64,000 bases of DNA, taken from contig CBDCFM010000013.1 of assembly GCA_965216035.1 (NCBI GenBank), positions 34,838 through 98,837 on the forward strand. Direction: 5' to 3'. Of this stretch, positions 8,676 to 18,136 are shown piece after piece. The stretch is from G963664115 sp965216035 (GTDB taxonomy: Bacteria; Acidobacteriota; Terriglobia; 20CM-2-55-15). The translations under genes were made by a program, and so were the position numbers. Numbering within the stretch: position 1 is the stretch's first letter; each line of letters starts with the position of its first letter. The notes beneath the pieces were generated by a model. That model saw only the letters and a list, made by a program, of their open reading frames with translations, had not been told where the DNA came from and did not search any database.

Positions 8676-10898
8676 GTGAGGCTGCTTCAGAAATTTGCCA
8701 GAGTCCTGTGCACGTTCACCTGTGTTTTTGTATTCGCTGATGTTGACACCGCCAAGGCGACAGGGGTATCGGTGGGGACCAACCTGGTGGCCACGTTCGA
8801 CGAAAACGTGAAGAAGGGGACAGGGAACATCACGATCGTCGAGACGGGTGTCGGGACGTTTGAGGTCATTCCCGTCACCTCTGGGCAAGTGTCGGTGTCG
8901 GGTAGGGTGGTCACGATTGATCCGGTCCGAACATTGAAGCTTGCGACGCGCTATCACGTCCTGATCGACGCGACTGCGATCGACGATACATCCGGAAATT
9001 CCTTTGCCGGTATCTCCGAATCAACGACCTGGGACTTTACGACGCAGTCTTCAGCGAACCTGCTGGTCAATCCCGGTTTTGAAGCAGCTACAGGAAACCT
9101 GGCCACAGATTGGAGCCTGGCTGCCGATGGGAGCATATCGTATGTCGCGTCCCAAAACGGTGCAGGCTATTCCGGATCAGCCCAACAGATCACGATTCAC
9201 GCTTCCGGCAGTTGGGGACTGTACTTCTAACAACCTGTGGACTTGCAGCTCAATCAGACCTACGAATGGACACTATGGTACAAAACCGATACCCTGAACG
9301 GAATCACAGCAGAGATTTCAAACGCGCCGCATACCCACGTCGTCGGAGGGCAACACCTTCCCGGGACGAACGGAGTCTGGCAGCAAGTCCGGCTATCGTT
9401 CGTTTACACGAATTCCCTGGCTGACGCGCTCAGAATCACCTCCAACTCTCCGGGTAGCATTTGGCTTGACGACTTCAACCTGCAGGAAGTCCCCACTGGG
9501 ATATCGTACGTCATAGAAAACCGCGGGGGCATATCTGCAACGAGTTCGGGAGGTTCCGCGGCATTTACGACAGGTTTTGCCCGCCTTCAGTCCGATGCCG
9601 GCAGCACAATACCGTCGGGCTTGGCGATCTTCGGGTTCTGGCAGAACGGTATCCTAGTCTCTGAAGCCGGTGTTCCGGCCTCTCCACTCGTGAACGGGGG
9701 TCGGATATTCGCAGATCTGAATGGTACCGTTAATACTGGACTCGCCATTGCGAATCCCAATGACGTCGCCGTGACGATCAGCTTCTTTTTTACCGATGTG
9801 GATGGCACGGACTTTGGTCACGATATTATCTCGATTGCTGCCAACCAGCAGATTGCCAGGTTTCTGGACCAACATCCTTTTAACGCAGGTACGTCCCTGC
9901 AGGGGACGCTGACGTTTACGTCATCAGTTCCGGTATCTGTCATCGCTTTGAGGGGGCTGATCAACAAACGACTCGAATTTCTGATGACGACGTTCCCCGT
10001 GGCTTCCCTGACGCCGGCGACCGAGGACACGATCTACCTCCCCCGTTTCGTCGACGGGGACGGCTGGACAACAAAGGTTGTCCTGGTAAACTCGGCCGAC
10101 CTCGCGATAACCGGCACAGTTCAGTTTTTCGGCACTGGAAACCCAACGAGCGCTGCGGCGCCGGTCACGTTGACGCTGACCGATGGACGAATCGGATCAG
10201 AGTTTTTCTACGAGATACCTGCCCGTAGTTCCAGAGTCCTCGAAACATCCAATCCCCTCACCCTGTCGGAGGGTTCGGTGCGGGTCGCACGTGACGCGGG
10301 CAGTGCAAGTGCATCCGCTTTGGTGGTGTTTTCGGGTGCTGCCTACAACCTGACCTTCACAGAAGCGGGGGTGCCCGCATCCCCAGCCAGCACTGCGTTT
10401 CGGATGTACGCTGAAGTGCGGGGCACCCCAGGCAGGCCAGGTTCCGTCCGCTCTGCCATCGCGATCTCAAACGCGTCGTCTACGTTTACGACTGTGAATT
10501 TCGAGTTGACGACTCTGGATGGTGTCTCGACTGGACTCTCGGCATCGGCGGTGGTCCCAGGAAGCGGACACATCGCAAAGTTCATAGACGAACTGTTTCC
10601 CGCGCTGCCACTCCCGTTTCAGGGTGAGCTGCGGATGATCTCGACGACAAGCTCCGTTGCGGTCGTGGGTCTACGGCAGCGCATGAACGAGCGCGAGGAG
10701 ATCCTGATCACGACGATGCCAGCTACGAGCGCGGGAGGGACGGCTACGAACGACGAACAGCTGTTCCCCCACATTGTCGATGGCGAGGGCTGGACCACAC
10801 AGTTCATCCTGTTCAGTGGCGTCTCAGGCCAGTCGTCTTCGGGCACACTGCAATTTTTCTCTAAAGACGGAACGCCGCTGGGTCTGGACCTTCAGTAA
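8676..10898 (+). pseudogene. Secreted Ig/CBM repeat protein split by an in-frame TAA
   Basis: A GTG at 8676 begins a signal-peptide-like segment (RLLQKFARVLCTFTCVFVF), followed by an SbsA-type Ig-like domain (LVATFDENVKKGTGNITIVE ... YHVLIDATAIDDTSGNSFAG) and the start of a CBM4/9-like jelly roll (LLVNPGFEAATGNLATDWSL). TAA at 9228-9230 interrupts this domain. The same frame continues at once with QPVDLQLNQTYEWTLWYKT and stays open to 10898. The second part completes the jelly roll and adds two copies of a repeat of about 220 residues, each with VSEAGVPASP or FTEAGVPASP, then IAISN/IAIAN and FVDGDGWTT/IVDGEGWTT. The second copy stops midway (GTPLGLDLQ). The frame is open for 70 more codons after 10898 without recognisable homology. 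Confidence 0.75.
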
Positions 10899-11186
10899 CG
10901 GAATCTTGCGCGAACCGGTGAAAGTTGGGAACAGCGCTGTCACGTCAAGAATGGGCAATTCACCGGCGCAAGGGTTGGCTACGAAAGATGTCGTAGCTCG
11001 GTCGATGGTGCCGGCACCCGTACCTTCAGCTTTGCAAACCAGCTCCCGACGATGGCGAGGGCGGCCGGCCGTTCGGGCCACGCGCGGAGGGCGACAGAGA
11101 TGGTCATCTGAATGAACGACCGGCGAAATCTTATATCTCGAACTTCGGACTCGGGACACTCGCAACCCGTCTACTCAGTCCGCCAC

Positions 11187-12461
11187 TCATTCATCCGGAC
11201 CGCGGACGCACAATGCGCGTAAGCCTCTCGAGCTGCTTATTGGGTAGGAATCCTGATCGCCGCCGCTAAAGTACAAACCCCATGCGGCATCCGAACCGCG
11301 TCGATCGGAACTCCAGACGAAGAAACCTGTCAGCTGAATCGGATCCTTGATGTGGACCGGCGTAGAAAGGCTCCGCGGAGCGTAGCCCACATCCGGGGCG
11401 TATACCGATTCCAGCTGATTAATTGCCGCCAGGCTCCAGTCGGTATATCCCCCCAACGTCACCTCTCTACAGTGACGCGCCGCTGCCTCCCAGGCGACGT
11501 CCAGCCCGTTGTCTTCGAGGGTCCACATCAAGCCGTTGAGGATCACAGTCCCTGCCGGCGCACCGACGGGTTCGGCTTCGTCCCCGGTTGGGCTTTCAGT
11601 GTCGGAGGTGGGTTCAGACTCTGCGGCGACCTCTGAAACGGGTTCAGGTTGCGCCTCGGGTCCGGAAAGCACCATGCGCCCGATCACGATGGCGAGAAGC
11701 ACACAAACCCCAATAACGGGGAATTGCGCGGCAACAAACGCGCGCAACCTGGTGAAACCCCGAAGTTCAGGACGCTCTGCCTCGAGGGGAGTCGGTGACG
11801 GCGACTCCGTTGGCGGCGCAATGCTCAACAACGCGTCGAGTTCTCTCTCGGTTCTTCCAAGCAGATCCCGCCGTTGCCTGAGCTTCTTGACGAGCTGCCT
11901 CGCATCTCTGGCATTTATTGGGTCATGCAAATTCGCTTCTTTGAGGTCTGACACCAGCAGGATCTGTTCTTCCTGGCTCAGCCTGGGGGCCGCTATCCGT
12001 GCTGCGAGGCTGCTGAGGTAAGAGATAGGCACCTCCGGTGACTTGGGCAAGGGGTCTGGAAGTGGTTTCGGGGAACGGGCATCCCGAATAGCCTTGCCCA
12101 CCCGGGCCAATGCCGTTTTGTCCTGCTGCCGATAGTCCACAAACTGAATCTTCGATAGCGTGCCCGGCAACAGGTTGGTGGACACACCTTCAGCGATCAG
12201 TACAGGCAAAATCGTCTTGCCCAGAGCGCCTGCATATTCGTACTCCAGCTTGCAGGCTTCCGAGTCCAAAGCCCCTGGAGCCAGAGCAAACACGAACACG
12301 TCACAATTGCGGACCTGTTCCAGAATCTGGACCCACCACGACCGTCCGCCAGTCAACTCTTGATCAAACCAGACGGCGTGGCCGAGCGCCTGGATGTCGG
12401 CGCTGAGAGTCATCACGAGAGGCTTACTTTCGCGGTCGTAGCTGATGAAGATATTCGACAT
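11187..12461 (-). CDS. TIR domain - transmembrane - DUF1566 (Lcl-like) protein
   Basis: Three parts are visible in 424 residues. Residues 1-130 are a TIR_2-type domain: NIFISYDRESKPLV, then AVWFDQELTGGRSW, DVFVFALAPG, and a SEACKLEYEYA helix carrying the Glu expected for NAD-cleaving TIR domains. A helical, charged linker follows (about 140-240), then one membrane segment around 248-268 (FPVIGVCVLLAIVIGRMVL), and an acidic Pro/Glu-rich stretch. Residues about 305-420 form a DUF1566 domain (GLMWTLEDNG, LGGYTDWSLAAINQLESV, FFVWSSD, LRALCVRG). The cytosolic TIR and external DUF1566 suggest a sensor-effector protein. It stands alone, so a link to anti-phage defence is only a possibility. Confidence 0.85.
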   Translation of the reverse strand: MSNIFISYDRESKPLVMTLSADIQALGHAVWFDQELTGGRSWWVQILEQVRNCDVFVFALAPGALDSEACKLEYEYAGALGKTILPVLIAEGVSTNLLPGTLSKIQFVDYRQQDKTALARVGKAIRDARSPKPLPDPLPKSPEVPISYLSSLAARIAAPRLSQEEQILLVSDLKEANLHDPINARDARQLVKKLRQRRDLLGRTERELDALLSIAPPTESPSPTPLEAERPELRGFTRLRAFVAAQFPVIGVCVLLAIVIGRMVLSGPEAQPEPVSEVAAESEPTSDTESPTGDEAEPVGAPAGTVILNGLMWTLEDNGLDVAWEAAARHCREVTLGGYTDWSLAAINQLESVYAPDVGYAPRSLSTPVHIKDPIQLTGFFVWSSDRRGSDAAWGLYFSGGDQDSYPISSSRGLRALCVRGPDE

Positions 12462-12870
12462 GAACCCCAGCCCATAGACCCGTCCCCAACACGGTATCCA
12501 TGGATATTGAAAGTTCCGTAAATCCTACTCGACGATTAAAGAATGGCAAAGGACATTGAAACGCCCGCCCAGCGCCACAGACGGGCCGACGGGTGCTGCC
12601 AGCCGGCGAGGCTGGCAAAGGTGGCAATTATGGCTGCCTCTGTTCGAACACAGAGAAGCAATATGACAGGCAAAACGGAGCTTGGAAACCGAATGTCAGC
12701 CGCGTCCGTGTGTCAGTGCCAGGGTCAGATTTTTTCTGCCCAATTTACTGATATGTTTTGAAAACTTGATCGAGGGTCCAGGCAATCTCCAAGAAGAACG
12801 CCTTTCTCAGTCTTTCGAAGAAGAACGGTTCGTCATCCTCAGTGTCCCTCTACAGGCTGACTTGTGCTGC
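12462..12870. other. Intergenic, with one hairpin at 12598-12616
   Basis: No convincing gene was found. GCCAGCC and GGCTGGC flank a 5-base loop (12598-12616); no T-tract follows. Small open frames here have no recognisable motifs or ribosome-binding sites. Confidence 0.35.
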
Positions 12871-13089
12871 CTAGTGCACACGTGACATCCGGCCAACCAC
12901 GCTGTCCCAGTGTCTCCAACATGCGAAATGCTGTTCGTCAGTGACTTCAGCCGCGTGGCGTCCGAGTCCAACATCGAAAGCAAAGGCCTCACAACAGACG
13001 GGTCTATCGCAGTTTGAACAGTAGACGAGGCTCCCACTCAGAAACGCTCGATCAATCCGTCGAAAACCGCAGGTGCAATAATCCTTCAT
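12871..13089 (-). CDS. Small cysteine-rich (zinc-ribbon-like) protein
   Basis: The product has 72 residues with CTCGF near the start and CSNCDRPVCC about 20 residues later. The C-x-C ... C-x2-C ... C-C spacing could bind one zinc ion. The ATG at 13089 is preceded by a good Shine-Dalgarno (GAGAGGTG, six bases upstream), which is the main reason for calling it a gene. His and Cys residues also occur in the C-terminal half (HFACWRHW). No family was recognised. It reads towards the TIR-DUF1566 gene but lies 400 bp from it, so no functional link is claimed. Confidence 0.5.
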   Translation of the reverse strand: MKDYCTCGFRRIDRAFLSGSLVYCSNCDRPVCCEAFAFDVGLGRHAAEVTDEQHFACWRHWDSVVGRMSRVH

Positions 13090-13431
13090 GGTTCACCTCT
13101 CGTATTTCGATCCTTATCAATCGTGGATGTTGCTATGTCAACGAATCACAACCCGCAGAGAAAAAGAAAGGCGGACTCAGCGCAAGCCCGCCCTTCACAG
13201 GGAGAAACTATCTGCAAAGCAGACCTCGTCTTTATCCCAATCGCATGGTGCTTTGTCAAAAAGGAGATCGCCCAGAGCAAAGAGATCGATGGGTCACCTC
13301 GGCCTGGCCCGACGTTTTCGACTGTTTACAGGCTCGATCGGCCGGCCGGGCACGCCAAAGTCAGCAATCGCACCCAACGCGCGCTCGAGCTGGCCGGGTC
13401 GGGGCGATCGCGATCCGGCGGGTACAGGTCA
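13090..13431. other. Intergenic, no supported gene
   Basis: The 342 bp between the small Cys-rich gene and the HAD hydrolase contain a GGCGG/CCGCC inverted repeat near 13170-13190 with no T-tract. Frames here are shadows or lack motifs. The promoter of the Cys-rich gene is expected near 13100-13150. Confidence 0.35.
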
Positions 13432-14175
13432 TTACGAGTGGGTCGGATCGCACCGGAGGAACGCGGGGAATTCGTCGGAGGCGCCGTTTTCGCCTGTTTC
13501 GTTCAGAGTTATGATCGGCCAACCGCGAGCCTTTGCGGCCCGACGGAGGCGTTTCGTCGGATTCGTTGCCACCGGGTGCCCGGTCTCCGACAGCATCGGA
13601 ATGTCGGCCGAACTGTCCGAGAACGCGCATGACGCCTTCAGGTCCAGATCTTCAGCCTCGGCGTATGACCGAATGATAGCGGCCTTTTCGTCCCCCGCGA
13701 CCAGCCGCGGAAGGGCTCTGCCCGTGGCTATGTGATCCAAAAACTCCAGGCGGTTGCAGATGATCTCGTCAAATCCGAGCTGCAGCGCAATCGGGCGCAC
13801 GGTGAAATCCAGGTCACCGGTGACCAGGACATTGCGGTAACCGAGTTCGCGGGTCCGGCGGACCAGGGCTTCCGATCCCGCATAAATGGAGGGCTTCAGT
13901 GTGACTTCAAACAGGTCGTCGGCGAGGCCAATCAGACGGTCCCGGTGCATCCCCCGGTAGGCCCGGAACAGGAACACGTTGAAAGACTCTCGCGAGTAGA
14001 GATCCAGAACGAAGAAGACGGGAACCTTTGCAAGCACATTCAGAAACTTGAAGATCGATTTCAGGATCGACCGGTCGTTTCGTGCATAGTAGGCATACGT
14101 CATCACGAGATTGCACGAGAGCAGGGTCCCGTCCAGATCGAAAAATGCCGCCTTTTTGGGCTTTTCGGGGTCCAA
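13432..14175 (-). CDS. HAD-IB family phosphatase (SerB-like)
   Basis: The four HAD motifs are present in this 247-residue protein: FFDLDGTLL near residue 11 (nucleophile Asp), VTGD in mid-sequence, a Lys in AGDEKAAII, and FSDSSADIPML as motif IV. The cap region carries hydrophobic stretches (KFLNVLAKVPVFFVLDL) typical of HAD-IB proteins that act on phosphate esters near membranes. It is the third gene after the alkyl-DHAP synthase and SDR, 25 bp behind the SDR and in the same direction. A role in dephosphorylating an ether-lipid intermediate is plausible but inferred from position only. Phosphoserine phosphatase activity cannot be excluded. Confidence 0.85.
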   Translation of the reverse strand: MDPEKPKKAAFFDLDGTLLSCNLVMTYAYYARNDRSILKSIFKFLNVLAKVPVFFVLDLYSRESFNVFLFRAYRGMHRDRLIGLADDLFEVTLKPSIYAGSEALVRRTRELGYRNVLVTGDLDFTVRPIALQLGFDEIICNRLEFLDHIATGRALPRLVAGDEKAAIIRSYAEAEDLDLKASCAFSDSSADIPMLSETGHPVATNPTKRLRRAAKARGWPIITLNETGENGASDEFPAFLRCDPTHS

Positions 14176-14200
14176 CAGACTGCTACCTCAAGGCCGAATC

Positions 14201-14995
14201 TTACACCGTGTCCTGACCCCGTCGCTGATTAATGAATCGGACCAGCGCCGGGACCCAAGCCGCGGGGAGAAGTCGGGCGACGAAAACGAAGATGCGGTTG
14301 ACGAATCCAGGAACGACGATATGCGTTCCGCGGAGCGTTGCGAGGTATGCGACACGGCCCGCGGCATCGGCCGTCATACCCGACCGGCTGCTCCTTTCGG
14401 CGATACCAGCACGGGAACGAAACTCGGTCTGTGTGACACCGGGGCAGAATACGGTGACGGTCACACCTGTCCCCCGCAGCTCGTTTGCCAGCGAAGATGA
14501 GAAGGAAAGCAGGAACGCTTTCGACGCTGCATACACCGACTGTAGTGGGACCGGGGAAAACGAATATACGGAAGCCACGTTCAGAAAGCGGCCGCTGCCG
14601 CGGGAGAGCATGGCCGGCAGCACCGCCCGGGTGAGTTTAAGCGCAGCCGCGATCTGTACATTCAAGAGTCGGATATTTTCTTCAATTGAGGTCGAAGCAA
14701 AAGAGCCCTGGATTCCAAAGCCTGCGTTATTGACCAGAACCTCGTAGGTGTAGGGTCTGGACGCGAGCACGGCGATCAATCCCTCCACGCCCTCGACGCT
14801 GGACAGATCTGCGGGAACGACTTCGGTTTCGATCCGCTGCCTGCGGGCGCACTCGGCGGCGACATCGGCCAAAGCCTCTTCGTTCCGGCCAGTCAGAAAG
14901 ACATTGAAGCCTCCGGTGGCGAACTCAAACGCGAGCGCTCTACCGATTCCGGAAGAAGCACCCGTGATAACAACCCACTTCGTGTCCGCACTCAT
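14201..14995 (-). CDS. Short-chain dehydrogenase/reductase, possible acyl/alkyl-DHAP reductase
   Basis: This classical SDR of 264 residues has the cofactor motif TGASSGIG at the N-terminus, NNAG after strand 4, the catalytic Ser in NVASVYSFSP and YAASK for the Tyr/Lys pair. The C-terminus carries a hydrophobic, Pro-rich tail (VNRIFVFVARLLPAAWVPAL) suggesting membrane association. Its ATG overlaps the stop of the alkyl-DHAP synthase gene by four bases (ATGA), which implies translational coupling. In animals the step after alkyl-DHAP synthase is reduction of alkyl-DHAP by an SDR (DHRS7B/PexRAP), so a matching reductase function is a reasonable inference, not shown by the sequence. Confidence 0.85.
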   Translation of the reverse strand: MSADTKWVVITGASSGIGRALAFEFATGGFNVFLTGRNEEALADVAAECARRQRIETEVVPADLSSVEGVEGLIAVLASRPYTYEVLVNNAGFGIQGSFASTSIEENIRLLNVQIAAALKLTRAVLPAMLSRGSGRFLNVASVYSFSPVPLQSVYAASKAFLLSFSSSLANELRGTGVTVTVFCPGVTQTEFRSRAGIAERSSRSGMTADAAGRVAYLATLRGTHIVVPGFVNRIFVFVARLLPAAWVPALVRFINQRRGQDTV

Positions 14996-16824
14996 CGAAG
15001 TTCTGGATCTTGATTACCGGCGCCAAAAAGGTTCGAGGGATCCAGAGTCTTCTTCAGTTCCCGCTTCCATTGAAGCGCCGTTTCAGACATGATTCGCGGC
15101 AGGTATGCGCGCCGGAGTTTGCCGACCCCATGATGGTGGGAAAGGGACCCGCCAGCTTTCAGGATTTCGTCGCGCGCGGCGTCCTCCAGTTCGAGATAAA
15201 TTTTCTGCGGATTGGGAATGCCCTTGTAGTAGAAGCCGAAGTAGAAATAAATGCAGACCCCGGTGCGGTAAATCTGGGTGACGCGCGCTGTGACGTAGGG
15301 CTTTCCGGGCAGTCCCCGGCGGTCGTATTCCTCGATCAGGCGGCGCTTGACGTTTTCGATCAGCCCGAGTGCGTCGCTCCAGGACACGGACGTCTCGAAA
15401 GACTCCGCGATGATATAGTAGGTCATCAGAAAGTCACGTATGTAAGCAATGCTGAACGTCAGCTGATACCCGCGCCTGCCGTTTTCGCTGCCGGCGGCCA
15501 GACCCCCGTGACGCGGCGCGATTCGATAGAGATCGCGTTCCTGCTGGGTCACTTCCGCAGGGGAACCTTCAAACACAAGCGTGCATGCCACCATCTTCTC
15601 AGGCTCGAAGCCTTTAATCCGGGTCACGTAGAAACGTTCTGCCTTGCTCTTCAACGCCGCCATTCCCCCTGCGCCCGACGCCGGTTTCAACGCAAGGCCG
15701 AACTGGAACTGAAGATTGTCCACCAGACGCACGCTGGCTGGAGGGGTGGCTTCGCGCGCCAGGTCGTACATGAAGCGGAAACCGTCCTCGAAGGTCGGGA
15801 ACAGGACCGATCCATATTCCTGTTTTTCCGGTAAGGGGAATATCTTGACGATCGCTGAAGTAATGATTCCGAGGGTGCCTTCGGAACCGAACATCAATCG
15901 CCGGAGGTCGGAACCGACCGACTCACGCGGAGAAACCCCTGTCCGCCGCAGTGCGCCGGAAGCCGTCGCCACGTTCACATCAAGCACAATGTCCTCGATG
16001 TTGCCGTACCGGTTCTTCTTCATGCCACTCGCGTTTGTCGCAATCCACCCGCCAAGCGTGGAGAATTCAACGCTGTCGGGTTCGTGGCCCATCGTCACAC
16101 CGTACTTTTCCAGCTCCGCCATGATCTGGCGGCCCGGGGTTCCCGCTTCGATGCAGGCCATCATGTTCTTGAGATCGATCCACAGAATCCGGTTCAAGAG
16201 CCGCATGTCGACCGAGACGATAGGGCGCTGTTCGTCCGAACGGCAGCGAAGGGCATCGGTCACGTTTGTGCCGCCGCCATAGGGAATCAGCGAAACATCG
16301 TGTCTCTTCCCGGCGTCGACCAGGCGCGCAACCTGATCCTCGCCTTGCGGATATACGACGAGATCGGGAATGCGACCCAAATCGGCGTACTTGATCGCAT
16401 ACATTTCTTCCTGGGTGTGACCGTGTCCGTGCCGCAGCCGTATCTCTCCGCTTGATTCGATTCGATCCGCACTCAGGAACTCGCCGATTTCGGCCAGAAA
16501 CCCGGGAGCGCTCCGCGGCGGCGGAATCGTGGTGGGGTAGTTCGGGGGGTTGACGTCTTTGGGATCAACATCGACACCGAGAACTTCCCTCACCCAGGGC
16601 AGAAACCTCGGCATCTCCTTCCCGCTCAGCTCATATCGGGTTCCCCGCATGACGACATTCCCTCTTTCGTTGAAGTCAAAACGGGAGTCGCTGAATCCCC
16701 AGACATCGAGGCTTTCAGCTTCGCTCTTGTCGTCCACGGGTGGCGCTTCGGGAAATATCAGGGAGTCGTCGTCATCCCCGCTCCGCCCGGCGATGGGGCG
16801 AGGAGGTGTGTTGTTCAGATTCAA
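14992..16824 (-). CDS. agpS: Alkyldihydroxyacetonephosphate synthase
   Basis: This 610-residue FAD enzyme would replace the acyl chain of acyl-DHAP with a fatty alcohol, the first ether-bond step of ether lipids. It matches eukaryotic AGPS along its whole length: the N-terminal VWGFSDSRFDFNERG and RYELSGKEMPRF segments, the FAD-binding IPYGGGTNVT, GHEPDSVEFSTLGGWIATNA and SGMKKNRYGNIEDIV, the substrate region VRLVDNLQFQFGLALKP, and C-terminal VTARVTQIY, IYFYFGFYYKGI and SLSHHHGVGKLRR with the conserved His triplet. Unlike animal AGPS it lacks a peroxisomal targeting extension. It leads a three-gene operon with an SDR and a HAD phosphatase. Simple D-lactate or glycolate oxidases lack these AGPS-specific motifs. 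Confidence 0.93.
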   Translation of the reverse strand: MNLNNTPPRPIAGRSGDDDDSLIFPEAPPVDDKSEAESLDVWGFSDSRFDFNERGNVVMRGTRYELSGKEMPRFLPWVREVLGVDVDPKDVNPPNYPTTIPPPRSAPGFLAEIGEFLSADRIESSGEIRLRHGHGHTQEEMYAIKYADLGRIPDLVVYPQGEDQVARLVDAGKRHDVSLIPYGGGTNVTDALRCRSDEQRPIVSVDMRLLNRILWIDLKNMMACIEAGTPGRQIMAELEKYGVTMGHEPDSVEFSTLGGWIATNASGMKKNRYGNIEDIVLDVNVATASGALRRTGVSPRESVGSDLRRLMFGSEGTLGIITSAIVKIFPLPEKQEYGSVLFPTFEDGFRFMYDLAREATPPASVRLVDNLQFQFGLALKPASGAGGMAALKSKAERFYVTRIKGFEPEKMVACTLVFEGSPAEVTQQERDLYRIAPRHGGLAAGSENGRRGYQLTFSIAYIRDFLMTYYIIAESFETSVSWSDALGLIENVKRRLIEEYDRRGLPGKPYVTARVTQIYRTGVCIYFYFGFYYKGIPNPQKIYLELEDAARDEILKAGGSLSHHHGVGKLRRAYLPRIMSETALQWKRELKKTLDPSNLFGAGNQDPELR

Positions 16825-17230
16825 GGGGCAATTCTAATACAAGACGACAGAGCGCGGCCCTCTATCGCTACGGTGAAGTTGAGTGAATCCGGGCCATTTC
16901 GGGGGCGATTTCAATCGGCATCCGTATCCGGAATCAATCACTTCGCCCTGGCCAACGATTCCGATCATGTCATCAATCAGCTTAACTTGACAGGACCTTG
17001 AGGGTCCAGTCTCCAAATGCGGGGCTGGCATTGCTCGGAAATCGAGTGCGTCGGGACGAGAGCAGAGAACAGAAGATCTCATACACGACATCCGAGCCTG
17101 GATGACGAACGCCTTAAGTTCAACATTTTCTATGCCGACAACATTTTCAGTAGGCACAGGCGGCCAGACTGATAGACTCGAACGAGATCTTTTTACTAAG
17201 GACAACCGCGACGCTTGTGGGAGAGATACC
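16825..17230. other. Divergent intergenic region, no supported gene
   Basis: This 406-bp region lies between agpS (minus) and the FecR-like gene (plus) and should contain both promoters. A plus frame extends the FecR-like gene upstream to 17102, but the extra 43 residues lack a signal peptide and the internal ATG at 17231 has a good ribosome-binding site. Confidence 0.4.
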
Positions 17231-18136
17231 ATGACGAGCGTGATGCTGCTCGCGCTATTGCAGTCCGTAGTTTCCGTGGAGGCCGGCCTGGTCAATCACA
17301 CACTGGGCGAGGTCAACGTCGTGGTGAACGAGAATGTCGCCGAAGGGGCCCCGATCCGGACCGGGAAGGGGGCATATGTCGAGATTCTTCTCAATCCGGG
17401 GTCCTTCCTTCGCCTCGACCAGAACTCGGAAGCGGTTATCGAAGAAACGGCCCTGTCCGGCATCCGTGTACGAGTGGTCTCCGGCGCTGCAATCCTGGAA
17501 GCTGGGGAAATTCTTGACGAGTTCCCGGTCACCGTTCTCACAGGCGAGCTTCAGACAATCATTGTCGACGATGGAATTTATTTGTTCGGGGACGGCAAGG
17601 CGAGGGTTCTGGCAGGGAAGCTCCATATCCCGGATGCGGCACTCGCCTACGAGAAAGGATGGACCGTCTATTTCGATCGGCTCTATCGGGCTCGGAGATC
17701 CACCTCCGACCTGATGGCCACGGGCGTGGAGCGCTGGAGCGCCGGTCGAGCCTCTGTCCTGGCGCAGACGAACCGACGGGCCTATCAAAGCCTCGCGTCT
17801 TCGGGCATCCGGCGAAACGCGATTCCGTCGGCCCGCTCATGGTACTGGATGCCCGGCCTGAATACGTGGACGTTCTTCCCCAACCGGCGGTATCTGTCGC
17901 CATATGGATACACCCACTATTCGACCTTCGATCTCAACCAGCTTGTCAGAGCTCGCCGTGGAGGGGGTCCCCCCACGACGCGGGCAGGTACGGTCCCTCG
18001 CCCGGACAACGGGGGTGGTGGCCTTCCCGCGACCGGCTCCTCCCGACCGGAAGGCGGCGCTGCCAGCCCACCGGCTCCAACCTTCCGCGACATCGTCCCG
18101 GCAAAGAGCGGACCGACGACCCAACAGCGAAATTAG
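17231..18136 (+). CDS. FecR-domain-like secreted protein
   Basis: The ATG at 17231 was chosen because GGGAGAG lies just upstream and a hydrophobic signal segment (SVMLLALLQSVVSVEA) follows immediately. The 301-residue product has a FecR-like beta domain: VVVNENVAEGAPIRTGKGAY, EILLNPGSFLRLDQNSEAVI and RVRVVSGAAILEAGE. The C-terminal third is rich in Tyr, Trp, Arg and then Pro/Gly, with no known domain. FecR domains usually transduce signals from TonB-dependent receptors to ECF sigma factors, but no sigma-factor gene is present. The stop overlaps the GTG start of the TonB-dependent receptor (TAGTG), so the two are probably co-expressed and functionally linked. Confidence 0.75.
   Translation: MTSVMLLALLQSVVSVEAGLVNHTLGEVNVVVNENVAEGAPIRTGKGAYVEILLNPGSFLRLDQNSEAVIEETALSGIRVRVVSGAAILEAGEILDEFPVTVLTGELQTIIVDDGIYLFGDGKARVLAGKLHIPDAALAYEKGWTVYFDRLYRARRSTSDLMATGVERWSAGRASVLAQTNRRAYQSLASSGIRRNAIPSARSWYWMPGLNTWTFFPNRRYLSPYGYTHYSTFDLNQLVRARRGGGPPTTRAGTVPRPDNGGGGLPATGSSRPEGGAASPPAPTFRDIVPAKSGPTTQQRN

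Noticed and set aside
11187..12461. Complete anti-phage defence system
   Set aside because: Only a single TIR protein is present, with no recognised partner genes nearby.
17659..18135. Upstream extension of the TonB-dependent receptor frame
   Set aside because: It overlaps the FecR-like gene in another frame, is Arg/Pro-rich without motifs, and lies before a clear signal peptide starting at 18136.
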